From the NCBI GenBank assembly GCA_934502625.1, contig CAKSUQ010000032.1, forward strand, positions 1 through 20,397: DNA of 20,397 bases, given 5' to 3'. Of the stretch, positions 8,374 through 14,214 are shown one piece after another. Position 1 is the stretch's first letter. The number at the start of each line of letters is the position of its first letter. Under the pieces are notes generated by a model, which did no database searches, was not told the origin of the DNA, and worked only from the letters and a program-made list of their open reading frames with translations. Source of the DNA: an uncultured Gemmiger sp. Its GTDB lineage: Bacteria > Bacillota > Clostridia > Oscillospirales > Ruminococcaceae. The position numbers and the translations under genes were made by a program.

Positions 8374-8562
8374 TCATTTCTTCGGGCGGGGGATGTGCAC
8401 CTCCGGGATGGCGACGTTGTCGTACTCGATGGGCTTGTGCTTTTCGGGGGCGGGCGGCGCGTCCTCATGCGGGACTTTGCCGGTGTGTACCTCCGGCAGG
8501 GCAACATCGTCATTGTGGACGCGATAGCGCTTTTTCAGGTATTCGCGCAGCTTGCGGAACAT
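8374..8562 (-). CDS. Small hypothetical protein with a duplicated DxVAxPEVH motif
   Basis: This gene encodes 62 residues. A full AGGAGG lies 8 nt before the ATG, and the gene sits 18 nt after the gltS stop and directly before the operon terminator, so it is very likely real. The N-terminus is basic and amphipathic (MFRKLREYLKKRYRV). Two copies of a short motif follow exactly 30 residues apart: DDVALPEVH (18-26) and DNVAIPEVH (48-56), joined by a Pro/Glu/Lys-rich linker (PPAPEKHKP). No signal peptide or membrane segment is seen, so it is presumably cytoplasmic. I do not recognise a family. Its position suggests a link to the glutamate transporter, for example as an accessory or regulatory peptide, but this is inference. 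Confidence 0.8.
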   Translation of the reverse strand: MFRKLREYLKKRYRVHNDDVALPEVHTGKVPHEDAPPAPEKHKPIEYDNVAIPEVHIPRPKK

Positions 8563-8580
8563 GATGAAAACCTCCTGCGT

Positions 8581-9768
8581 TCAAAGAAAATTGATGAAGA
8601 ACGTGATGACAAGGCTGTTCAAAAAATCGGCGAACAGGCTGCCCACCAAAGGTATCAGCAGATACGCCTTGACCGAGGGGGCGTACCGCTCGCACAGTGC
8701 CTGCATGTTCGCCATGGCGTTGGGCGTTGCGCCCATGCCGAAGCCGCAGACGCCCGCCGCAATGACGGCGGCGTCGTAGTCACGCCCCATCAGATTGAAG
8801 ATGACAAAATACGCAAAGACGAAGATCAGCAGCGTCTGCCCGGCCAGCAAAATCAGCAGCGGCAGTGCCAGCGCGGCCAGCTGCCACAGCTTCAGCGTGA
8901 TCATCGCAATGCCAAGGAACAGCGACAGGCTGATACCGCCGATGTCGTTGATCTCGCCCATGTGGGTCGTGAATTTGTGGGTGAATTCGCCGATGTTGCG
9001 CATGCAGGCGGCGGCGATCATCGCGCCGATGTAGACGGGGAAGGTCATGCCGGTCATCGCCAGCGCCTTCGAGATGAACGTCCCGATGCCGATGGCGATG
9101 ATCAGCTGGAACACGGCGGCGGGGTACATGCTGGTGTGGCGTTCATGTTTGATTTCTTCTTCGACCAGCAGGCTGTCATCCTCCGGCACGACGGTGTCCA
9201 GCAGCTTGTAACGCTCGATGAGCATGCGGCCGGTGGGACCGCCGATGACACTGCCCGCGATCAGGCCGTAGGTGGCGGCGGCGGTGCAGAGGGTCGTTGC
9301 GCCCGCCACGCCGAAGTCCTCCAGCACGGGGCCGAAAGCACCCGCCGTGCCGTGGCCGCCGACCATCGGGATCGAGCCGGTGCACAGGCCGATGAGCGGC
9401 GAGACGTTGAGCACGTTCGCCAGCCCGACGGCGAGGAAGTTCTGCGACAAAATCAGCGCAATGACAAGTCCCAGAAACAAAAGCAGCGCCTTGCCGCCGC
9501 TTTTCAGCACCTTGAGGTTGGCCTGAAAGCCGACCGAGGTGAAAAAGAACACCATGCAGACTTCTTTTAAAATGTCGTCAAATTCAAACTCGGCGATGCC
9601 GGTCACATAGCAGATGCAGGTGAAAATGGCGAACAGCACGCCGCCGATGACCGGCGCGGGGATGCAGAATTTTTCGAGGAAATGGATGCGGCTGCGCAGA
9701 AATTTGCCCAGCATCAGCACACAGACCGCCGCAAAAAGAGTCTGGTACATATCCAGCGAGATGATCAT
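8581..9768 (-). CDS. gltS: Sodium/glutamate symporter GltS
   Basis: The product has 395 residues, close to the roughly 400 of E. coli GltS, and the family pattern along its length. It begins MYQTLFAAVCVLMLGKFL, with IPAPVIGGVLFA near residues 36-47, GSIPMVGGHGTAGAFGPVLE in the first half and GLIAGSVIGGPTGRMLIERY after it. The glycine-rich GGHGT stretch corresponds to the re-entrant loop of this elevator-type Na+:glutamate carrier. A soluble linker (VPEDDSLLVEEEIKHERH) joins the halves. The start ATG overlaps the stop of the upstream TAXI gene (ATGA, 9765-9768), implying translational coupling. GltS proteins normally act without a binding protein, so the coupling is unusual. Glutamate specificity is inferred from the family. 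Confidence 0.93.
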   Translation of the reverse strand: MIISLDMYQTLFAAVCVLMLGKFLRSRIHFLEKFCIPAPVIGGVLFAIFTCICYVTGIAEFEFDDILKEVCMVFFFTSVGFQANLKVLKSGGKALLLFLGLVIALILSQNFLAVGLANVLNVSPLIGLCTGSIPMVGGHGTAGAFGPVLEDFGVAGATTLCTAAATYGLIAGSVIGGPTGRMLIERYKLLDTVVPEDDSLLVEEEIKHERHTSMYPAAVFQLIIAIGIGTFISKALAMTGMTFPVYIGAMIAAACMRNIGEFTHKFTTHMGEINDIGGISLSLFLGIAMITLKLWQLAALALPLLILLAGQTLLIFVFAYFVIFNLMGRDYDAAVIAAGVCGFGMGATPNAMANMQALCERYAPSVKAYLLIPLVGSLFADFLNSLVITFFINFL

Positions 9769-10736
9769 TCGTCAGCCTCCTCCTCCCGTGCGGATTCGGG
9801 GCTGGCGGGGGTGATGCCCTGTGCCGTGTAGTAGGCCGCTGCGCCGGTGTGGTAGGGGACGACACGCTGCGCCGCAGCGTCGGCGGGGTCAGCCGCCAGC
9901 GTGACCGGCAGGCCGCTTTGCACGGCGTCGATGTTTTTGAAATAGTTGGCGGTCAGCGCCTGCACGGTGTCGTCCGGCAGGGCGTTCGACGCCAGCAGCA
10001 GTGCCTGCACGCCGACTGTCCGGACGTCGGCGTCCTGCCCGGTGTACGTCCCGGCGGGGACGATGCAGGCGTGGTAGGCCGGGTAGGCGGCCAGCAGCCG
10101 CTCGCCGACGCCCTCGTCGACGGGCAGCAGCCGGATGCCGACATCGGCGGCAAGCCCTTCCAGCACGTCGGCCTGCAGACCGGCGGTGACGAACATCGCG
10201 TCGATACTGCCGTCCGTCAGCTGGGCGGCGGCGTCGGTGTAGTTCAGGTTGACGGTGTGGACAAGCCACTGGTTCAGGCCGCAGGCGGCCAGCACCTGAT
10301 CGGCGTTCTGCTCGGTGCCGGATTCCTCCTCGCCGACGCTGACGGTCTTGCCCTGCAGCTGCTCCAGCGCGGTGATGTCGGAATCCGCCCGCACGACGAC
10401 CTGTACAGGCTCCTCGTACAGGGCGGCCACGGCGCTGAAGGTGCGCTCGGTGCTCTCGTGGGTGAAGATGCCCGTGCCATAGTAGGCGTCCTGTGCCATG
10501 TCGGACTGAGCAACAGCCAATTGCAGGTAGCCGCCTGCCAGCAGCCGCAGGTTCGCGGCGGAGCCCGCCGTCTGCTTGACCTCGATATTGCTCTGCTTAG
10601 CGGCCAGCGCAGTGCTGAACTGGTGGTAGACGCCGCCCTCGGCCGCCGCGCCCAGCCGCAGACGGGTGGCAGCGCACCCGGCCAGCAGCACCGCCGCAGC
10701 CAGCGTGACAGCGCAGAATTTTGTGAGCTTTTTCAA
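9765..10736 (-). CDS. TAXI-family solute-binding lipoprotein (TRAP-associated type)
   Basis: This gene encodes 323 residues. It starts with TTG at 10736, supported by GAGAGG 7 nt upstream; no suitable ATG lies nearby. A lipoprotein signal ends at LLAGC (Cys21). The mature part follows the TAXI pattern: LGAAAEGGVYHQFSTALA, QTAGSAANLRLLAGGYLQLA, then VAQSDMAQDAY, TYTGQDADVRTVGVQALLLA and a late HTGAAAYYTAQGI. TAXI proteins bind glutamate, 2-oxoglutarate or similar acids and usually serve TRAP transporters, whose DctQ/DctM subunits are absent here. The gene overlaps gltS by 4 nt, which suggests it feeds GltS. It would be anchored outside the membrane. Alternatively it could serve a TRAP membrane subunit elsewhere in the genome, or act as a sensor. 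Confidence 0.9.
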   Translation of the reverse strand: MKKLTKFCAVTLAAAVLLAGCAATRLRLGAAAEGGVYHQFSTALAAKQSNIEVKQTAGSAANLRLLAGGYLQLAVAQSDMAQDAYYGTGIFTHESTERTFSAVAALYEEPVQVVVRADSDITALEQLQGKTVSVGEEESGTEQNADQVLAACGLNQWLVHTVNLNYTDAAAQLTDGSIDAMFVTAGLQADVLEGLAADVGIRLLPVDEGVGERLLAAYPAYHACIVPAGTYTGQDADVRTVGVQALLLASNALPDDTVQALTANYFKNIDAVQSGLPVTLAADPADAAAQRVVPYHTGAAAYYTAQGITPASPESAREEEADE

Positions 10737-10770
10737 TTGCGAGCCTCTCTTATTTTGGGTGAAAACCTCC

Positions 10771-10839
10771 GTAGGGGCGCATTCTATATGCGCCCGTGGA
10801 AGGATGCGCGAGCCGGGCGGATATGGAATCCGCCCCTAC
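10771..10839. repeat. REP-like palindromic doublet (GTAG tails outward)
   Basis: Two stem-loops face each other. The first is GTAGGGGCGCAT-TCTAT-ATGCGCCC (8-bp stem) and the second GGGCGGAT-ATGGA-ATCCGCCCCTAC (8-bp stem), with an 18-nt spacer between them. The outer ends are GTAG and CTAC, so the whole unit is an inverted repeat of about 26 bp arms. It lies between the M24 peptidase stop and the TAXI ribosome binding site. There is no T-run, so it is not a normal terminator. It could affect mRNA stability inside the operon. Confidence 0.85.
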
Positions 10840-10849
10840 AAGGCACTGC

Positions 10850-11926
10850 TTATTTTCCCACAATATCCCAATGCTTATCGTTGTGGTTCAGCACCTCGCA
10901 GCCGGTCTCGGTGACAAGCACCAGATCCTCGACGCGGACGCCAAACTCGCCGGGCAGGTAGACGCCCGGCTCAATGGAGAAGATCATGCCCGGCTTCACC
11001 GCGGCGGCATTCGCACTGCTGACGTCGCCCTTCTCGTGGTCGGTCTGGCCGATGAAATGGCCTAAACGGTGGTTGAAATATTCGCCGTACCCGGCCTCGG
11101 TGATGAGGTCGCGGGCGGCGGCGTCCAGCTCACACAGCCGCACACCGGGCTTGATAAGCGCCTCGGCGGCCTCGTTTGCGCGGCGGACAAGGTCATGCAC
11201 GGCGGCCTGTTTCTCGGTCGGCTGGCCGCAGAACCAGGTGCGGGTCATGTCGCTGCAATAGCGGTCTTTCACGCAGCCCATGTCGAACAGGACGCAGTCG
11301 CCCTCCTTCAGCACGGTGTCGTCCGGCTCGTGGTGCGGGTCAGCGGCGTTCGCCCCGAAGGAGACGATCGTCGTGAAGCTCGGCCCCTCGCAGCCGTGGG
11401 CGCGGAACTGTGCGTCGATAAACTCGGCGACCTCGCGCTCGGTCATGCCGACCTTGACATAGTGCTTCGCGGCCTCGTTGACGGCGTCGTTGATGCGGGA
11501 CGCCTCGCGCATGAGGCGCTGCTCCTCGTCGTCCTTGCAGGCGCGGCAGTCGTCGACGCAGTCGCTTGCCAGCACGACCTTCATGGCGGGGTGGGTCTCC
11601 ATCAGCGGGATCAGGAACTTGGCCGGCCACTCCTTGTCGATGCCCAGCGGCTTGTCGGCGTCGACGACGGCGGCAATCTGCGCCACGGGCATGTCGGTGT
11701 CGGTGTGCCAGACAGCCTTGCAGGGCGGGTTCGACACATTGAACAGCTTGTTCAAAAACAGCACGGGCTCGCCCTCGGTGGGCAGGTAGAGCGCCAACAG
11801 CCGCTCATACGGCTCGACGGCGACGCCGGTCAGATACCAGACGCTTTTGGGGTCACACACGATCATCTGGGTCAGTCCCTGTGCGCACAGTGCGGCACGG
11901 ACACGTTCAATACGCTGCATTTTCAT
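10850..11926 (-). CDS. M24-family metallopeptidase (Xaa-Pro aminopeptidase/dipeptidase type)
   Basis: This gene encodes 358 residues, with a creatinase-type N-terminal domain (about 1-125) and a pita-bread catalytic domain (about 130-350). The five expected metal ligands are present: D215 (LFDMG), D226 (YCSDMTRTW), H290 (HRLGHFIGQ), E319 (SIEPGVY) and E333 (RVEDLVLV). H199 in DPHHEP is a likely substrate-binding histidine. The usual GHGIG motif is GHFIG here. Such enzymes remove residues next to proline from peptides in the cytoplasm. AAAGGA lies 11 nt before the chosen ATG. It is the first gene of a leftward unit with the TAXI binding protein and gltS, so it could release amino acids, or process peptides, in the same nutritional programme. 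Exact substrate preference cannot be read. Confidence 0.92.
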   Translation of the reverse strand: MKMQRIERVRAALCAQGLTQMIVCDPKSVWYLTGVAVEPYERLLALYLPTEGEPVLFLNKLFNVSNPPCKAVWHTDTDMPVAQIAAVVDADKPLGIDKEWPAKFLIPLMETHPAMKVVLASDCVDDCRACKDDEEQRLMREASRINDAVNEAAKHYVKVGMTEREVAEFIDAQFRAHGCEGPSFTTIVSFGANAADPHHEPDDTVLKEGDCVLFDMGCVKDRYCSDMTRTWFCGQPTEKQAAVHDLVRRANEAAEALIKPGVRLCELDAAARDLITEAGYGEYFNHRLGHFIGQTDHEKGDVSSANAAAVKPGMIFSIEPGVYLPGEFGVRVEDLVLVTETGCEVLNHNDKHWDIVGK

Positions 11927-11961
11927 GGTTTGTTACGTCCTTTCATTTTTCTTTCCCCCTT

Positions 11962-11990
11962 ATAATAGGTAGCGCACAGGGTTTTGTCAA
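11962..11990 (-). promoter_or_regulatory. Promoter of the M24 peptidase-TAXI-gltS operon
   Basis: On the minus strand a perfect TTGACA (11985-11990) and TATTAT (11962-11967) are separated by 17 nt, about 35 nt upstream of the peptidase ATG. No comparable promoter is seen before the TAXI gene or gltS, so this probably drives the whole operon. Confidence 0.85.
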
Positions 11991-11991
11991 C

Positions 11992-12013
11992 AAAAATGCC
12001 CCCTATGGGGGCA
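11992..12013 (-). terminator. Stem-loop with T-run upstream of the operon promoter
   Basis: On the minus strand TGCCCCC-ATA-GGGGGCA (7-bp stem) is followed by five T and then directly by the TTGACA of the peptidase promoter. It would stop leftward transcripts arriving from the MerR region, such as one from the promoter at 12213-12243. In the plus direction it lacks a T-run. Confidence 0.6.
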
Positions 12014-12019
12014 AAAACT

Positions 12020-12047
12020 TTGCCTTCCCCCGCGGGGAAAGCCTTTT
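12020..12047. repeat. 28-bp dispersed palindromic repeat, copy 1 (second copy 18322-18349)
   Basis: The sequence TTGCCTTCCCCC-GC-GGGGAAAGCCTTTT is identical to 18322-18349 except for the two loop bases (GC here, AA there). A decayed relative occurs at 13272-13297. It forms a small stem-loop (TTCCCC/GGGGAA). The rest of the gap 12048-12180 holds a long imperfect palindrome around CAGCTG near 12093 but no gene that I can support. Confidence 0.8.
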
Positions 12048-12181
12048 GGGGCGTGCGCCGTGGTGCAAAATGGGCGTCGGGACGAGGCAGCTGCCCCGAC
12101 CCTCGTGAAAATTTCCGTCGAGCACCATCGGGTGAATTTGCAGTGGAAGCATCGGAAATGCCCGTCCCTTTTTAAAAAGAC

Positions 12182-12210
12182 TTGACAGCGGATTTTTACT
12201 ATCTTATACT
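12182..12210 (+). promoter_or_regulatory. Promoter of the MerR regulator gene
   Basis: A perfect TTGACA (12182-12187) and TATACT (12205-12210) are separated by 17 nt. Transcription would start near 12217, just left of a dyad at 12221-12240, so a regulator bound there could repress this promoter. Confidence 0.85.
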
Positions 12211-12212
12211 GT

Positions 12213-12243
12213 ATGATACAAGTTAAACCCCGGTTTAAGTCAA
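12213..12243 (-). promoter_or_regulatory. MerR-type leftward promoter with 19-nt spacer and dyad operator
   Basis: On the minus strand TTGACT (12238-12243) and TATCAT (12213-12218) are separated by 19 nt, the over-long spacing typical of promoters that MerR proteins activate by untwisting DNA. The spacer region contains a dyad (AGTTAAACC-CC-GGTTTAAGT, 12221-12240, one mismatch). The promoter faces the merR promoter and points toward the peptidase-TAXI-gltS operon, with about 280 nt of leader. A perfect CAAGCGCTTG palindrome (12241-12250) sits next to it. Activity is inferred from layout. Confidence 0.55.
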
Positions 12244-12273
12244 GCGCTTGGCCGGAAATTCCCGGAGGAAACT

Positions 12274-12747
12274 ATGGCATATACGATCGGTGAGATGGCA
12301 AAACGGCTGGGCGTCCCGGCGTCCACGCTGCGCTATTATGATAAGGAAGGGCTGTTGCCTTTTGTTGAGCGCTCGGCGGGCGGCATCCGCGTGTTTCAGG
12401 AGTCGGACTTCGAGTGGCTGCGCATCATCGAATGTCTGAAAAAGACCGGTATGTCTATCAAGAACATCCGCGAGTATATCGAGCTTGCCCGTCAGGGCGA
12501 CGGCACGATCGACCGGCGGCTGGAGCTGTTCCACCAGCAGCGCAAGGTCTTGCAGGCACAGATGGCCGAGCTGCAGCAGACGATGGACACCCTCGACTAC
12601 AAGTGCTGGTTCTACGAGACCGCCCGTCAGCGCGGCACGACGAAGGGCGTAAGCGACCTGCCCGATGACCAGCTGCCCGAAGCCCTGCGCCCCGTGCGCG
12701 AACGGCTCAAGCATGTTGTCGGTGCGCAGACCGATGATTTCACCTGA
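12274..12747 (+). CDS. MerR-family regulator, AdhR/NmlR-like (aldehyde/electrophile-responsive type)
   Basis: This gene encodes 157 residues, with CGGAGGAAACT before the ATG. The N-terminal winged helix is typical (YTIGEMAKRLGVPASTLRYY, then DKEGLLPF). It is followed by an effector-linked helix IIECLKKTGMSIKNIREYIE and a coiled-coil dimerisation helix (about 75-115, ending LDYKCWFYETA). Cys54 in the ECLKKTGM context matches the position of the single reactive cysteine of AdhR and NmlR, which sense aldehydes or thiol-reactive compounds. Those regulators usually adjoin an alcohol dehydrogenase or thiol stress gene; none is nearby here. Likely targets are its own promoter and the leftward promoter at 12213-12243. 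A second cysteine (in YKCWF) also occurs. Confidence 0.88.
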   Translation: MAYTIGEMAKRLGVPASTLRYYDKEGLLPFVERSAGGIRVFQESDFEWLRIIECLKKTGMSIKNIREYIELARQGDGTIDRRLELFHQQRKVLQAQMAELQQTMDTLDYKCWFYETARQRGTTKGVSDLPDDQLPEALRPVRERLKHVVGAQTDDFT

Positions 12748-12774
12748 AGCACCGGCAAAACAGACAAACAAATC

Positions 12775-12803
12775 GCCAACTTTTTGTAAGGTTGGCTTTT
12801 TTT
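12775..12803 (+). terminator. Terminator of the MerR gene
   Basis: GCCAAC (12775-12780) pairs with GTTGGC (12791-12796) around a 10-nt loop and is followed by seven T. It lies 28 nt after the merR stop. From here to 13006 I see no gene; the only notable item is a perfect 14-bp palindrome CGTTTTGCAAAACG at 12826-12839. Confidence 0.75.
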
Positions 12804-13006
12804 GTGCCAAAACGTGAAAAATCTGCGTTTTGCAAAACGGGCGCTGTGCTTTTTATTACAACACTGCCCGAAAAAATTCTGCTGCCGCCGCAAGATGTTG
12901 TGCTGCATCGAACAAAAGGCCGCAAGCCGCCGCGAAAAAATCCCGCCGGGCACAAAATTCCTTGTTAAACACGACACAATTCTCCAGCAAAAAGAAGAAT
13001 TGCGCA

Positions 13007-13035
13007 TTGACACCGCCCGCCGCGTGTGGGACAAT
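13007..13035 (+). promoter_or_regulatory. Promoter upstream of the beta-galactosidase remnant and araD
   Basis: A perfect TTGACA (13007-13012) and GACAAT (13030-13035, four of six consensus bases including the key A and T) are separated by 17 nt. It lies 37 nt before the AAAAGGAG ribosome binding site of the remnant and could now drive araD. Confidence 0.6.
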
Positions 13036-13071
13036 GGCGGTAACAAACAAAACGCAAAAGGAGTGGTGACT

Positions 13072-13269
13072 ATGCCCCCCGAACTTCGCTGGCTGAGCGA
13101 CCCGACCGTCTTCGCTGTGAACCGGCTGGACGCCCATTCCGACCATGTCTGCTACCGCAGCGCTGCCGAGGCTGCGGCAGGTCGACCTCTGGGGGGGGCG
13201 GACGTTGAGGACGCCTACCACGTCAGCGGCGAGGGGAACCACAGCGTAGCGTTCCGTGTACTACTGTAA
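13072..13269 (+). pseudogene. N-terminal remnant of a GH2 beta-galactosidase
   Basis: After AAAAGGAGTGGTGACT the ATG at 13072 opens a peptide MPPELRWLSDPTVFAVNRLD, then AHSDHVCYRSAAEAAAGRP. This strongly recalls the start of LacZ-type GH2 beta-galactosidases (the conserved form includes NRLxAHxxxxxYxSxEEAxxxxS). Similarity stops near residue 38, just where the family continues into the jelly-roll sugar-binding domain. The rest of the frame to 13269 is repeat-like DNA (shared AACCACAGCGT with 14090-14101). The catalytic Glu residues are absent. So a 3' deletion or repeat insertion has removed almost the whole gene while leaving its promoter and ribosome binding site. The family call rests on a short match. 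Confidence 0.55.
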
Positions 13270-13316
13270 AAGGCCTTCCCCCTCAGGCGAAGCCTTTAGA
13301 AGTAAGGAGAACACCC

Positions 13317-14012
13317 ATGTTAGAAGAACTCAAACAGCAGGTCTACGAGGCCAACATGCAGCTGCCCCGGCGGGGGCTCGTGACCTATACTTGGGGCAAT
13401 GTGTCGGGCATCGACCGGGAGAAGGGACTGTTCGTCATCAAGCCCTCCGGCGTGGAATACGACGACCTGACGCCGGAAATGCTTGTCGTGCTGGATCTGG
13501 ACGGCAATAAGGTCGAGGGCGACCTCAACCCCAGCAGTGACACGAAGACCCATCTCGAACTGTACAAGGCGTTCCCGCAGCTGGGCGGCATCGTGCATAC
13601 CCACTCGACCCACGCGGTCGCCTTCGCGCAGGCGCGGCGCGACCTGCCCGCCTTCGGCACGACCCACGCCGATTATTTCTACGGCGCAGTGCCCTGCACG
13701 CGGGAGCTGACGCCCGAAGAGATCGACGAGGACTACGAGAAAAACACCGGCAAAGTCATCATCGAGACATTTAAAAAGCGAGGCATCGACCCGGCTTACG
13801 TGCCCGGCGTACTCTGCGCCAGCCACGGCCCCTTCACATGGGGGCGTGACGCTTCGCAGGCCGTCTACCACGCCGCTGTGCTGGAGGAGGTCGCGAAAAT
13901 GGCGATCCTGACCCTGACCGTCGACCCTGCCGCTCAGCCCGCGCCCCAGCATGTGCTGGACAAGCATTTCCTGCGCAAGCACGGCCCCGACGCCTACTAC
14001 GGGCAGAAATAA
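13317..14012 (+). CDS. araD: L-ribulose-5-phosphate 4-epimerase
   Basis: The 231-residue product is the same length as E. coli AraD and closely similar throughout. Examples are [46 protein letters not shown] and [19 protein letters not shown], with the C-terminal [17 protein letters not shown]. Zinc ligands H94, H96 and H170 and the catalytic residues D119 and Y228 are all present. The enzyme interconverts L-ribulose-5-phosphate and D-xylulose-5-phosphate, linking L-arabinose use to the pentose phosphate pathway. An AAGGAG box lies 8-9 nt before the ATG. No araA or araB is in the window, so the gene stands apart from a full ara operon. It is 47 nt downstream of the beta-galactosidase remnant and may use that promoter. 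Confidence 0.96.
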   Translation: MLEELKQQVYEANMQLPRRGLVTYTWGNVSGIDREKGLFVIKPSGVEYDDLTPEMLVVLDLDGNKVEGDLNPSSDTKTHLELYKAFPQLGGIVHTHSTHAVAFAQARRDLPAFGTTHADYFYGAVPCTRELTPEEIDEDYEKNTGKVIIETFKKRGIDPAYVPGVLCASHGPFTWGRDASQAVYHAAVLEEVAKMAILTLTVDPAAQPAPQHVLDKHFLRKHGPDAYYGQK

Positions 14013-14022
14013 ACGCCCCGCC

Positions 14023-14050
14023 AAGACCGCCCTTTCCGGGCGGTCTTTTC
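14023..14050 (+). terminator. Terminator of araD
   Basis: AAGACCGCCC (14023-14032) and GGGCGGTCTT (14038-14047) form a perfect 10-bp stem with loop TTTCC, ending in a short T-run. It starts 10 nt after the araD stop. Confidence 0.85.
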
Positions 14051-14060
14051 ATTGTTGTAA

Positions 14061-14178
14061 CGGGGACGCCGACCCCTACGACGCGGCGGCAACCACAGCG
14101 TTCCACGGCGGCATGGGGGCATGCCGCCCTACATAGGACTTTCCGGTTGTGCGTAGGGCGGGGTGACCTCACCCCGCC
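14061..14178. repeat. REP-like palindrome cluster (CTAC/GTAG tails inward)
   Basis: Two strong stem-loops are GGCGGCATG-GGGG-CATGCCGCC (14107-14128, followed by CTAC) and GGCGGGGTGA-CC-TCACCCCGCC (14157-14178, preceded by GTAG). Their CTAC/GTAG tails face each other across a 20-nt spacer. A third, weaker unit CGGGGACGCCGACCCCTAC lies at 14061-14079. The cluster fills the gap between the convergent araD and cardiolipin synthase genes and may help separate their transcripts. Confidence 0.8.
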
Positions 14179-14214
14179 GCAAATTGCCGCGCACTGTCCG
14201 GGTTGTCGCCCCCC

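Noticed and set aside
8272..9570. Plus-strand frame of 432 residues opposite gltS and the small operon gene
   Set aside because: It runs through the terminator and gltS in antisense, is rich in His/Gln/Arg/Asp and matches no family, while GltS on the minus strand is unmistakable.
12048..12180. Long imperfect palindrome around CAGCTG as a possible structured RNA gene
   Set aside because: Pairing breaks down after about nine bases on each side and there is no T-run. It is noted as repeat-like DNA only, although it would be in the leader of the inferred leftward transcript.
12802..13071. Extension of the beta-galactosidase remnant frame upstream to an ATG at 12802
   Set aside because: The ATG at 13072 has a good ribosome binding site and starts the family similarity. 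The upstream part is Cys/Lys-rich without pattern, and the promoter lies inside it.
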